64,000 nt of DNA from NCBI GenBank assembly GCA_024760905.1, contig CM045731.1:48617001-48681000 (forward strand), given 5' to 3'. Below the pieces are notes generated by a model. It had not been told where the DNA came from. It saw nothing but the letters and a program-made list of their open reading frames with translations, and ran no database searches. This document shows positions 54,429 through 64,000 of this stretch, piece by piece (position 1 is the stretch's first letter; every line of letters starts with the position of its first letter). Both the position numbers and the translations under genes were made by a program. Origin of the DNA: Plotosus lineatus. Lineage: Eukaryota; Chordata; Actinopteri; Siluriformes; Plotosidae.

Positions 54429-56050
54429 CAGTTGTGTTCAAAATAATAGTAGTCAGACATCACTAACCAATCAATCGGTGTTTTTGATATTTCTACATGG
54501 CAAATCATTTACCTGCAGATGTAGTAGAGTAATAGAATCCAACTGACCCACCAGTCATGACATGCATGCTGCTGATTCTGTGTAACTGAATCATTAATTG
54601 AAAGGGGCGTGTTCAAAATAATCACAGTGTGGAGTTCAATTAGTGATGCCATTCATTCTTTGAAGAACAGGTGCCAATTATTGCCCTTATTTAAGGAAGG
54701 AAGGCAGCAAACTGTTGCATATGCTGGTTATTGAGTGTTTCCCTCTGAAATTCTGAGGAAAATCGGTCGTACCGGACATTGTTCAGAAGAATAGTGTACC
54801 TTGGTTTAAAAGTTGATTGGCGAGGGGAAAACATGTAAAGAAATGCAGTTAAAAATGATCCCAAATGACTTAAAATGGCCACCAAAATCTGAAAGACTTG
54901 GAAGAAAGCGAAAACCTACCATTCAAATGGATTGAAGAAGAGCCAAAATGGCAAAGTCTCAACCAACAATCAGCTACAGAAAGATCAAAGAAGGTCTACA
55001 GTTACCTGTGAGTTCTGTTACAATTAGAAAATGCCTATGTGAAGCCGAGCTATCGGCAAGAAGCCCCCGCAAAGTCCCACTGTTGAAAAAAAGACATGCT
55101 GAAGAAGTTACAATTTGCCAAAGAGCACATTGACTGTCTGAAAGGGAAATGGAGCAACATTTTGTAGCCTGATTAAAGTAAGATTGTTATTTCTGGGTCT
55201 AGTGGTCCCCTAGACAACCCGCAAACACTGACTTCAAGCCACAGTGCACTGTGATGCTTACGCCACCATGCTTCACTGTCGTCACAGTACACTGTGAAGA
55301 CAGTGAAGCATGGTGGCGTAAACATCACAATATGGGGGTGTTTCTCATACTACGGTGTCGGGCCTATTTATCGCATACCAGGGATCATAGATCAGTTTGA
55401 ATACATCAGAGTACTTGAATAGGTTGGGCTGCCTTATAACAAGACAACAATCAAAACACAACACTAATTGTGCAACATATTGGTTCCAGGCCAACAAGAT
55501 TGAGGTTATGGAGCAGCCGGCCCTCCCCGAACCTTAATACAATCGAAAACTTGTGGGGTGACATCAAAAAAGTAATTTCTGTGGCAAAACCAAGAAATAG
55601 AGAACTGTGGAATGTAATCTGATTATCCTGGGCGGGAAAACCTGTTCACAGGTGCCAAAAGTTGGTTGATTCCATGCAACTCAGATGTGCAGCAGTTCTC
55701 AGAAACAGTGATTATACAACTAAATATTATTTCAGATATTCAAAGGGAAAAAAATCTTACAACATTTTTCAGTTTATGCACTGAATGTTTGAGTTTGTAC
55801 AGAAGAAAACACACTGCTATTTTTAAATGTATTTATTTATTTATTTATTTATTGAACAGCATAATATTCACTTTTCTTAAATTTCTTTAAAGGAACAACA
55901 CACATTATATATTTTTCATCATGTTTTTATTTTGGAATAGAAAGTGTTGTGTTCTTAATGCATTTGTGTGTATGGAACTAAACGCTATTATAAGGCTTTT
56001 GACCTTCATTGAGTTTAAACACACTGCTATTAATTTGAACACCACTATAG
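54429..56050 (+). mobile_element. Second Tc1-like transposon, decayed
   Basis: The left end cagttgtgttcaaaataata mirrors the right end (reverse complement ctatagtggtgttcaaatta), with TA at 54427-54428 and 56051-56052. Transposase relics lie inside. A 78-bp palindrome occupies 55251-55328. Confidence 0.85.
54890..55700 (+). pseudogene. Tc1-like transposase relic
   Basis: Recognisable pieces: [19 protein letters not shown] and [17 protein letters not shown] (N-terminal DNA-binding region, 54948-55133), and later ENLWGDIKKVI (55540 region), the C-terminal catalytic-Glu block. Frameshifts, stops and the inverted duplication at 55251 destroy the middle. Confidence 0.75.
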
Positions 56051-57464
56051 TATGTCATCCTTATAGTTTAAGGTTTCATGCAGAAAGGACCAGGATAATT
56101 ACTCATGGGCCACTGGAAAAGGATCACCCGAAAATGTAGGCTGGGGAAACGAATGACAATGAATATTGACCAAAAAGAAATGAGAAAGGATCAAGTTATA
56201 CTGCTCCAGTGATGTGTCATAAAATTTGCTTCCATTTCATGCTGTTATATAGCATTAAAACAACAGGACCAGTCATTGATGACACAAGATTTTGTGTAAA
56301 ACATAACCCGCTGTGTGCGGCGCTGTTAGAGTTATGAAGAAAACATCTGGATATATTTACATCCGTTTTAAGACTCTTGATATATGGATCCGACCTGAGG
56401 AAAATAAGCATTATTAAGTGAGGTTCGTGAGTTATGGCTGTGTAGATGACTTCTTTCTGCGTCGGAAATTCATGGCTACTGTTAGAAGTATTACAACGCC
56501 AGCAGCATCATGCCAACTTCTTCATTCTAGTACGTATTATGTTACTCATCAAACTGATCAGTCAATGTTCTTTTTCATTTTCATTCTAACCTTCTAGTGG
56601 TCAGTCAGTTTTGTTTTTTGTTTTTTTCTGGACTGACACTGTACTGATTCTTGGTATGTATTCTGTCCTAGTTTATTGGATATTAGCAGTTACAACTGAT
56701 TGGCTAATCTATTCGAGATTATTATCTTATATCCTCTGACCTGAAATGTTGTAACAGAAAAAGGGAAACTGTCGGGATTTATTCTAAGGTAAACGTTCAT
56801 GCTAGATCAAGCTGGAGCCAAATATGTACTGTATATAAATAACCATTAGCACTTTTATAGACATGGTTCCGATAGAAATATATTGGCTGAATATCTGGCA
56901 TCCCTTTCTCTGCATCAATGTATGCACATGGATTAAATTGCAAACCAGGTATTGCAAGATTAGCATATCATTGCTAATTATATAAATATATAAATATTCA
57001 CCCCCTCAAGTTGTATGCAGATCAGTATGAAGGTTATATTCTAACCTTGAACTAACATCTGCATCAAATAATAAACAGACACTTTTTATGTTTATACTCC
57101 TGGGCAAAAAAAAAAAACTGAGCCAACACTGAAATTACATATTTGTAGGTATAGCAGAAAAATTATGTAAAAGACAAGAACACATCATTACCAGTTAATG
57201 GTGATAGTTTGAATGAACATCGGGTAATTTATATTAACTAATTAGTTTTGTAACTAATAATCACCCCAGCCCACACCGCCATGGCCACACTTTGGGAGGT
57301 TGTCACGTACGAGTCAACAAATTTATATATTTCCAACAGAATGAAGTGAGTCTAACCAAGAGACTCGAATGTTTGCAAAAATCTAAAGAAAGCAATTCCA
57401 TATAGACTACTTCATAGAATTTGCATCCTTATGCAATACTGTATATGAATGAATTAATTATATT
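56051..57464. other. No feature recognised
   Basis: AT-rich 1.4 kb with no SINE, TIR or coding similarity noticed. Confidence 0.4.
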
Positions 57465-57700
57465 CATTCATTCATTTTCTGAACCGCATAATCCTACTAC
57501 CCTACTGGTTGTGGGGCGGCAGGTGGTTGAAGAGGTCACAATTTCCCAAAGAGCCAACTCTGGGCGAGGGCAGGGTACACCCTCAACAGCTTGCCAGGCC
57601 ACCGCAGGGCAGAAACACACTGACGGCTTTGCAGCCTACTCGACAAAAATCAGCAATGGTTCTTTTACATGAACCTCCTCTCACTACAGACAGTGACATG
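57465..57700 (-). mobile_element. SINE-A L2-type tail and partial body
   Basis: (cattcatt) and gaaccgcataatcctactac, then tttgcagcctactcgaca and caatggttcttttacatgaa. Confidence 0.78.
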
Positions 57701-57717
57701 CAACATATTTATATGTT

Positions 57718-58515
57718 ATAGATGATGTTTGCAGATGACATTGTGATCTGTAGTGAGAGCAGAGAACAAGTGCAGGAAAATCTAGAGAGGTGGAGGTATG
57801 CCCTGGAAAGGAGGGGAATGAAGGTTAGCCTCAGTAAAACAGAATACATGTGTGTGAATGACAAGGACCCAACAGGAACGGTGAGGTTACAGGGAGAAGA
57901 GATAAGGAAGGTGGAGGATTTTAAGTACTTAGGCTCAACAATCCAGAAAAGTGGAGTGTGGAAAAGAGGTGAAGAAGCGTGTGCAGGCTGGTTGGAATGG
58001 TTGGAGAAAAGTGTCCGGTGTGATGTGTGATAGGAGGGTATCGGCAAGAATGAAAAGAAAAGTGTACACATGTGGTAAGGCCAGTGATATTGTATGGTTT
58101 AGAAACAGTGGCCCTGGGGAAAAGACAGGCGGCAGAGCTGGAGGTAGCAGAGATGAAAATGTTGAGGTTCTCTTTGGGAGTAACGAGGATGGACAGGATC
58201 AGGAATGAGCACATCAGAGGGACAGTACATGTAAGACGTTTTGGAGACAAAGTCAGAGAGGCTAGATTGAGATGGTTTGGACATGTACAGAGGAGGGATA
58301 GTGAGTATATTGGTAGTAGGATGTTGAGGTTGGAACTATCAGGCAGAAGGCCCAGAGGAAGACCAAAGAGACGATTCATGGATGTATTGAAGCAAGACAT
58401 GAAGGTAGCTGGTATAAGAGCAGACGATGCAAAGGATAGGGTGAGATGGAGGCAGATGATTAGCTGTGGCGACCCCTGAAGGGAAAAGCCGAAAGGAAAA
58501 GAAGAAGAAGAAGAT
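57718..58515 (+). mobile_element. RTE-like LINE 3' end, 5'-truncated in RT
   Basis: Begins inside the catalytic motif (MMFADDIVICSESREQVQEN, open 57722-58030), is frameshifted near 57955, and continues in the C-terminal frame 58072-58479 to RWRQMISCGDP. It ends ctgtggcgacccctgaaggg, gccgaaaggaaaagaagaag. Closely related to 43520-44310. Confidence 0.9.
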
Positions 58516-58552
58516 AATACAGTAATATCGAAAATTTTGGAAATACAGACAT

Positions 58553-58805
58553 GGCTTCCCCAGTGCAGCTAACTTTGTTATCAAAGGCCAGCCATGTTTC
58601 TCACTGTCTATTGTGTGAAGTTCATGTAAAAGAACTATTGCTGACTTTCGACAAGAGTAGGCTGCAAAGCCATCAGCCTGTTTCCGCCCTGTAATGGCCT
58701 GGCGAGCTGTCCAGAATGTACTCTGCCCTCACCCGGAGTCAGCTGGAATGGGCGCCAGCCTCCCCACGACACTAATTAGGATTAAGCGGTTACAGAAACT
58801 GATGA
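58553..58805 (+). mobile_element. SINE-A with L2-type tail, head missing
   Basis: ccagtgcagctaactttgtt through aatggcctggcgagctgtcc to cactaattaggattaagcgg. Confidence 0.85.
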
Positions 58806-59639
58806 AGAGACATGGCTTATTTCCTTTGCCCAGTAGGGTGCTCTAAAAGTTTTTCTCAAGATGCTCTCACTGCCTGGCAATTTTCAAATTTCTCTAATTA
58901 AGAAGAAGACAAATATTAAATTTTAGCTTGATTCAATGAGTTTATGCCTTGCCAATATCATAGCATTGTTTTAACTGCTATTTAGCTCTGAAATACAGAA
59001 TCTGTACTTATAGACACACTAAATTATGGAACGAAAGCTGCTTTCATTTTTTGTTAGGGCAGACTTCTAAGTGAAATTAACTTTTGTACTCATCTATAAT
59101 TGCATCTACAGTGAAGGATTAATAGAATTGTATAAAATGAGTCTCATAAGAGGAAGTAATATTATATTGTTACATATTAAAGCCTTATACAGTGCTACAT
59201 ATAATTTAAGTACTTCCTCCAACAATTACATATGCTACAAGTAACTTATAAGCACAGCAAAGGTCCCCTGTCTGAGAAAATCAAAGTTTCGTTCAAATCT
59301 TTTTTTCAAAATCTGGTGCATTTTGCCGGAGTTGTCTGATGACATGGTACAAAAATTATTTTTGCTCTTCATGTATCTGAAACAAAAATAGCAAAGTAAA
59401 CATCTGCATATGAATAACATAGGTGCATAAATAACATCAGTTTTTCAGTCAGTTTGCCACTTTGAGCGTTCCGTTTATGACTTTTTGAATTGGATTTCAG
59501 CATAAAGTCTTTTATGGCTTTCTGTTTCACACATAAAGAATTCAATTTACCAAAAATGCAATCAATTTCAGTAGTGAGAAGATGAATCCGAAATCCTACA
59601 TCAAAACCAATGGTTTATTGGTAATCCTGCATCCTGTAT
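58806..59639. other. No feature recognised
   Basis: AT-rich; no repeat or coding similarity identified. Confidence 0.4.
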
Positions 59640-60640
59640 ATTTTAAGTTATCACTCGAACAACCCTTGACAAGCCAAGTCTCAAACAGTTCCCTTTCTTG
59701 ACTGTTGTAACCTCGAAAGTAGGTCAAAGGAGCCCATTTACAATCCAAACTGAGACCTCACTGAGCAGAAACCATCCACCAAATTTGGTGATTCTACCTG
59801 ATTTCCTTTCAGGGTTATTGCAATAACAAGCCTTGACAAGTGAAATTGTGGACCAATTTGAATACTGTGACCTTGAAACAAGGTCAAGGTGACCCATATA
59901 CAATCGCAACCAAGACCTTCTTGAGGACAATCCATGTGACAAATTTGATGTTTGGTCCTGTTTCTTTTCCTTTTAAAATTGTTCCTCTAACAAGACTTGA
60001 CAAGCAAAAAATAGGGCAATTTCCTAACTTCACTGTTGTGACCTTGAAACACGGTTAAGGGTGCGCACATACTATTCCAACTGAGACCTTCCTAAGGAGA
60101 ACCAATCCACCAAATTTGGTAATCTTATATCATTTCCTTTCAAGGTTATTGTTCTTCTTGTTTTCCTTTTGGTTGTTCCCTTTGTCTCAGGGGTCGCAAT
60201 TTGGCATAGGTTTTTCGTTGGATGCCCTTCCTGACACAACCCTTTAGCAAGGGGCAGAAACACACTGATGGCTTTGCAGCCTACTCTTGTTGAAAGTCAG
60301 CTTATCACCATACAGTGAGAGACATGGCCAGCCTTTGATAACCCAGTTAGCTGCACTGGGGGGGGGGCAGTGAGTGACTTCCTGTGGAGAGTGGGACTCG
60401 AACCCCCAACCTTAGAATCAGCAATCCAGCACCTTTTACCACCAGTGCCCCTTTTCAAAGTTTTTGTACTGACAAGCCTCATTAAACCAAAGAGAGAAAA
60501 AGTGACCATGTGACCTTAAAAAAGTCAAGATGACCCATATCCCACCCTATTCACCCCTTCGTCGGACCCATACATTAAATTTGGTGTTTCGATGTCATTT
60601 CCTTTCAAAGTTATCACACTAACAATTCGTATAGCTGGAA
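59640..60640. repeat. Diverged tandem array, about 165-bp unit
   Basis: Successive cttgacaag landmarks end at 59672, 59840 and 60004 (spacing 168 and 164), with a fourth at about 60476 after a 300-bp SINE-A insertion. Each unit repeats a gtgaccttgaaacaaggtca-like block, caatccaccaaatttggt and catttcctttcaaggttat. Units differ strongly, so the array is old. Confidence 0.8.
60153..60452 (-). mobile_element. SINE-A, RTE-type tail, inside the tandem array
   Basis: cttcttgttttccttttgg through gttggatgcccttcctgaca to caatccagcaccttttacca. A G-run of about 11 lies at the usual body position. Confidence 0.88.
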
Positions 60641-60804
60641 CCCGCAGCTTCCATTCAGCTTATGGATGATGGTGGGAATTAATAACATGAAAGATTGCAA
60701 AATTATTACCAAAAGGTAGAAAAGGGGGGATTGTACAAGTAGTTTTGATGCATTCTTGTATAAAATCTATGTCCAGTTGTAACACGACCAGATTTTTGTA
60801 CCCG

Positions 60805-60863
<59 letters not shown>

Positions 60864-62184
60864 TACCCAGTGATATTCTAATCCTAAATATCCTTAAATG
60901 TCAGTACTAGACTGCGAGTCAATGTGGATACAAATGATTGAGCAGTGAAATGAATAAATATCGTGGTCTTTCGGGTTTTAAGAGTGATGTAACATGGAAA
61001 TGGTTTATAAACAAGAGCAATCAAACTTGGAAATGGAATCTAATCATGGAACAAAAGATCAATGTCTGGGAGCCAATGATTTGTCTCTTTGTGACATGCA
61101 GTTTCCAGGAAATGAAATCCAAAACACTCATGGATGCCTCCTAGCATATGCATACGCTTTACTATCCTGGCCTCTGCAATACTCCTTTCTGCGTTCTCGC
61201 TTTCCCACCTCACATTACCCTCCAAAGACATACAAATCCAAACATGTCCAAATATTACAGAACATTAAGGTCAGCTGAATTTAGCTATTTTATGAGTAGG
61301 GATGTTTGGATTGCTAATCCTAACTCTGCGAAATTCTTCAGTGTGTGATAAAAACCCTTATGACTAATACATATTCCAAAAAAATTGCAATATCGAATTT
61401 TGATTGGCCAATAGAGCCCAGAAGTGTTAAATAGGTCGATAGTAGTTCTTTGTTTTTCTCAGAGAAATTCACAGCAGTTAATTTGTTTCAGTTTTAGCAC
61501 ATTAGCAGTTAATTGCAGTAATTATGTTCTGGAGTTTCACTTTGTTAAACTTGGCTGGATCGTGTGGCCTCGTGCCATCCATAACTCTCGAGAACAGACC
61601 TGCATTCATCGAACTCTCAATGGCCGCCCCCTGATGAGTCGCTCGGAAACAAACGATCCAGTCTTCTTGTCACGGATTGTCAGAAGCTGAAAATTGCTAG
61701 CAGCAAAAGAAATTGGTCCTCTTTTGCAATACATCCTTAACCTTTTAATCCGTGTAATTTCAGCTAAAATTTAATTCTACTGGCAGCCATGTTCTAATTA
61801 AATAACATATACCCACGAGATACAACACTACAATTAAATTAAATAAGCAATTAATAGCAGGAAAGCTGGCATCAACACAAGGGAAAGGGATGTTTGGACG
61901 TTTTTTTGTCGCCACATGGAGATATTTCTCAAGAGCAATCAAAGCAAGCTCAGAAAGAAAATGTTTACTAGAATTTGTCCTGTAATTAAACTTTACCCCC
62001 TGTGTTCTGTCCATGTGTTAACAACTTGACTGCTTCTTGTAATTTTCAGTTTATAAAGCAAAGACAATTAGGAATAAGGACATCCGTAAATCACTACGTT
62101 ACTACACACCCCTCCCAAATATACTTGTCTAACAATGGAAATGCTATATGATAAAAAAAAAAAAAACTAAATATCATACTTTTA
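60641..62184. other. No gene recognised; contains (CA)n
   Basis: (CA)n at 60809-60860. An open frame at 61424-61690 (88 codons) has no identifiable motif. No repeats otherwise seen. Confidence 0.4.
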
Positions 62185-62515
62185 TTCTAGCCCTGCGATG
62201 GCCTGGCAAGCTGATCAGGGTGTGCCTGCCCCAAACCAGGAGTCGGCGGAGATGGGCGCCAGCTTCCCGCGACCCAAATTAGGATTAATCAGTAGAGAAA
62301 ATAAATGAATGAACTTTTATTCTATTTTATTTTTGTTTATCTCGTGCTTGTTTTCCCTGTTTTCGCAGAGTACACCCTGGACAGTTTGCCAGGCCATTGC
62401 AGGGCAGAAACACACTACCAGCTATGCAGTCTACTCTTGACAAAGGTCATCAATGGTTCTTTTACGCCTCCCAACATGAGAGACATGGCCGGCCTTTGAT
62501 AACCCAGTTGGGGCT
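62185..62515. mobile_element. SINE-A fragments, plus then minus
   Basis: A plus-strand L2-type tail at 62185-62300 (ctgcgatggcctggcaagct, aattaggattaatcagt) and a minus-strand body fragment at 62365-62515 (accctggacagtttgcc, caatggttcttttacg). Confidence 0.75.
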
Positions 62516-62649
62516 GGTACCCATCAGCAATGCAGTCTAATATATATATATATATATATATAAAAACATGATACTATGCCTTATACGTTTGTTTGTTATT
62601 GAATAAAAGTGTCCGCTAGTTACTGCAAATACTGCTTGTAAATGTGAAT

Positions 62650-62740
62650 TTGCCCCTGAGATTAATAAAGTATGTGTCTATGTGTGTTGGCCTTGTTGTA
62701 ACGGCTGTTCAGGGTGTATCCTGCCTTCGCTCAGTGAGGT
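62650..62740 (+). mobile_element. SINE-B/LINE tail remnants
   Basis: ctgagattaataaagtatgt, then ctgttcagggtgtatcctgc and ttcgctcagtga. Confidence 0.5.
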
Positions 62741-63143
62741 AATATTGAACTTAACAGTACTGTATTGCAATGAAAGAAAAGGTGACAATTTTGTCATGCT
62801 TTGAATGCATCAGTTCCATACGGCTTCCCTTTTAAACCAAACTTAATATTTTAAAGCTTTCTTGGGAAAACTCTTATTTTGCTGAAGATTAAATATCATT
62901 TATACCAAAAAAAAAAAGATCCATGATACCACAATACAGTACAAACTAATTACATATTACATGAAGCGCACTGGTTTACCCATGAGATGTTTATTAATAT
63001 TACAAATGAAATCATCAATACTTCTCCACAAATATCACATCACACAATATAGAATTTATTCCGCAAATGATCCCGGATAGCCATCATTGCTACAGACTGA
63101 ATCCAAATGCATGTCCCAACTCCACCACTACGACCTGTATATA
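62741..63143. other. No feature recognised
   Basis: AT-rich, no repeat identified. Confidence 0.4.
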
Positions 63144-63151
63144 GTGTAAAC

Positions 63152-63404
63152 CAGGGGTGTCAAACTCATGCCACAAAGGGCCATGTGGCTGAAGGTTTTT
63201 ATTTCAACCAAGCAGCAGCACACCTGACTTTGCTCATTGAAACAAACGATTTGAGTGTTCAGGCAGTTGGTCAATCTGTGTACTCTGTCCAGAGATGGAC
63301 CAATCAATCAGTTTGTTGAAATGAGCAATCAGGTGTGCTGCTGCTTGGTTGAAACAAAAACCTGCAGTAACATGGCTATTTGTCACATGTGTTTGACACC
63401 TGTG
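63152..63404. mobile_element. hAT-type foldback MITE, 253 bp
   Basis: The left end caggggtgtcaaactcatg and the right end cacatgtgtttgacacctgtg form hAT-like TIRs with an 8-bp duplication gtRtaaac-type (63144-63151 gtgtaaac, 63405-63412 gtataaac). The arms extend almost to the middle (gcagcagcacacctgac against caggtgtgctgctgc), so the whole element can fold back. Confidence 0.88.
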
Positions 63405-63439
63405 GTATAAACACAGTGTGTATCAATTCAATTCTCAGT

Positions 63440-63765
63440 CAACAGTGGTGTGCAAAAGATCCCTGTCTATCAAACTGGAACTCAGATTTGAATCCAGGCT
63501 GATGCCGCAGCCCCCCTGTGAACTTGCATCCAACCATCGGGCAATCATGGGCATCTGTGAGCTCATTCATACAAATGGGCAGATCACATCTTCCCTTCGA
63601 GTGTGTCAGGAAACCCCTAAATACCAGCACTGTGTGTCACGGAGTTGGCCTCGCTCAATGATGGCCTTCCTGGTGGTAATTGGATACAACTATTTTCGAA
63701 AAATCCATTTAAAAAAAAGAAAATCTGCACAGAACAGTTTGATTCTGCGTGTCTGTCGATGACGT
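63440..63765 (+). mobile_element. SINE-D copy
   Basis: cagatttgaatccaggctga (B-box-like), caatcatgggcatctgtgag, cttcgagtgtgtcagg and cctggtggtaattgg match 5556-5935 in order. Confidence 0.7.
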
Positions 63766-64000
63766 GGCGGTCACGTGACTAAATTAACCTTGACCTCTTG
63801 AACTATTATTACTGGCCAAAGGTTTTTCAAAGATGTATGCATGTCACTATTCTACAAAATATTGACTTGCACTGAAGGGGTTTAAGACTGCAGCTTTAAA
63901 CTTAAAACCTGTCCTGGTAAAATCTTGAAGAAATATAGTCAAAAGAGCGAGAGAGAGAGATGTCGTCAGCCTTCTGATGAAACCTGCGGTCTTCATTTTT

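Noticed and set aside
56041..56058. Palindromic flanks GACATA/TATGTC around the second Tc1-like element as part of its TIR
   Set aside because: The flanks lie outside the TA duplication, so they are more likely chance or a palindromic target preference than TIR sequence.
61424..61690. 88-codon open frame near the right end
   Set aside because: No identifiable domain or codon-level evidence of constraint.
1..64000. CRISPR arrays, operons, prophage or other bacterial systems
   Set aside because: Spliced vertebrate exons, SINEs, LINEs and microsatellites show this is animal nuclear DNA. The regular repeats seen are microsatellites, a telomere-like array and one diverged tandem array.
1..64000. 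Endogenous retrovirus or LTR retrotransposon
   Set aside because: No paired LTRs, primer-binding site, gag/protease or integrase motifs were found. The reverse transcriptase relics are of the non-LTR type.

Overview
The window looks like nuclear DNA from a ray-finned (teleost) fish. It has a spliced vertebrate G-protein-coupled receptor gene, several tRNA-derived SINE families, RTE-like and Rex1/CR1-like LINEs, Tc1-like and Tigger/pogo-like DNA transposons, a small hAT foldback element and many (CA)n/(TG)n microsatellites. Nothing in it is bacterial. The species cannot be named from what is visible.

Only one protein-coding gene is supported. On the minus strand, from 6822 down to 401, four exons encode most of a vasopressin/vasotocin V2-type receptor: N-terminus, TM1-TM6 and a very long third intracellular loop. 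All reading frames are intact and all splice sites are canonical. The exon for TM7 and the C-tail lies beyond base 1. Three introns inside the transmembrane core are all phase 0 and all sit at CAG|GT.

The other 57 kb, upstream of the receptor, is repeat-rich intergenic DNA. Local names used below: SINE-A (about 25 copies or fragments; a tRNA-like head and common body with either an RTE-like or an L2-like 3' tail), SINE-B (about 25; tRNA-like head, L2-like tail ending in (ATGA)n), SINE-C (3 copies, all with target-site duplications), SINE-D (2) and SINE-E (1). LINEs: a full-length but decayed Rex1/CR1-like element with a perfect 10-bp duplication (13268-16600), a chimeric RTE-like element (40801-44310) with two further 3' ends, a LINE nested inside another LINE (19118-20180), and a LINE C-terminal relic (52680-53020).

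DNA transposons: a Tc1-like DD34E element with four stop codons (44314-45853), a second Tc1-like relic containing a 78-bp palindrome (54429-56050), four Tigger/pogo-type TIR families flanked by TA, a hAT foldback MITE (63152-63404), an unclassified 1-kb TIR element (47331-48373), and an unusual TIR element (30880-31716) whose interior is a degenerate telomere-like TTAGGG/TTTAGGG array. Near the right end is a diverged tandem array of about 165-bp units (59640-60640).

The repeats form a readable insertion history. SINE-C interrupts the telomere-array element. A Tigger-like MITE interrupts SINE-B twice. SINE-A sits inside a Tigger element and inside the 165-bp array. Two SINE-A copies landed in succession in one target. 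The SINE-A tail matches the 3' end of the RTE-like LINEs in the window, which links the non-autonomous element to a probable autonomous partner. SINE, LINE and interval boundaries are approximate unless a target-site duplication is quoted.
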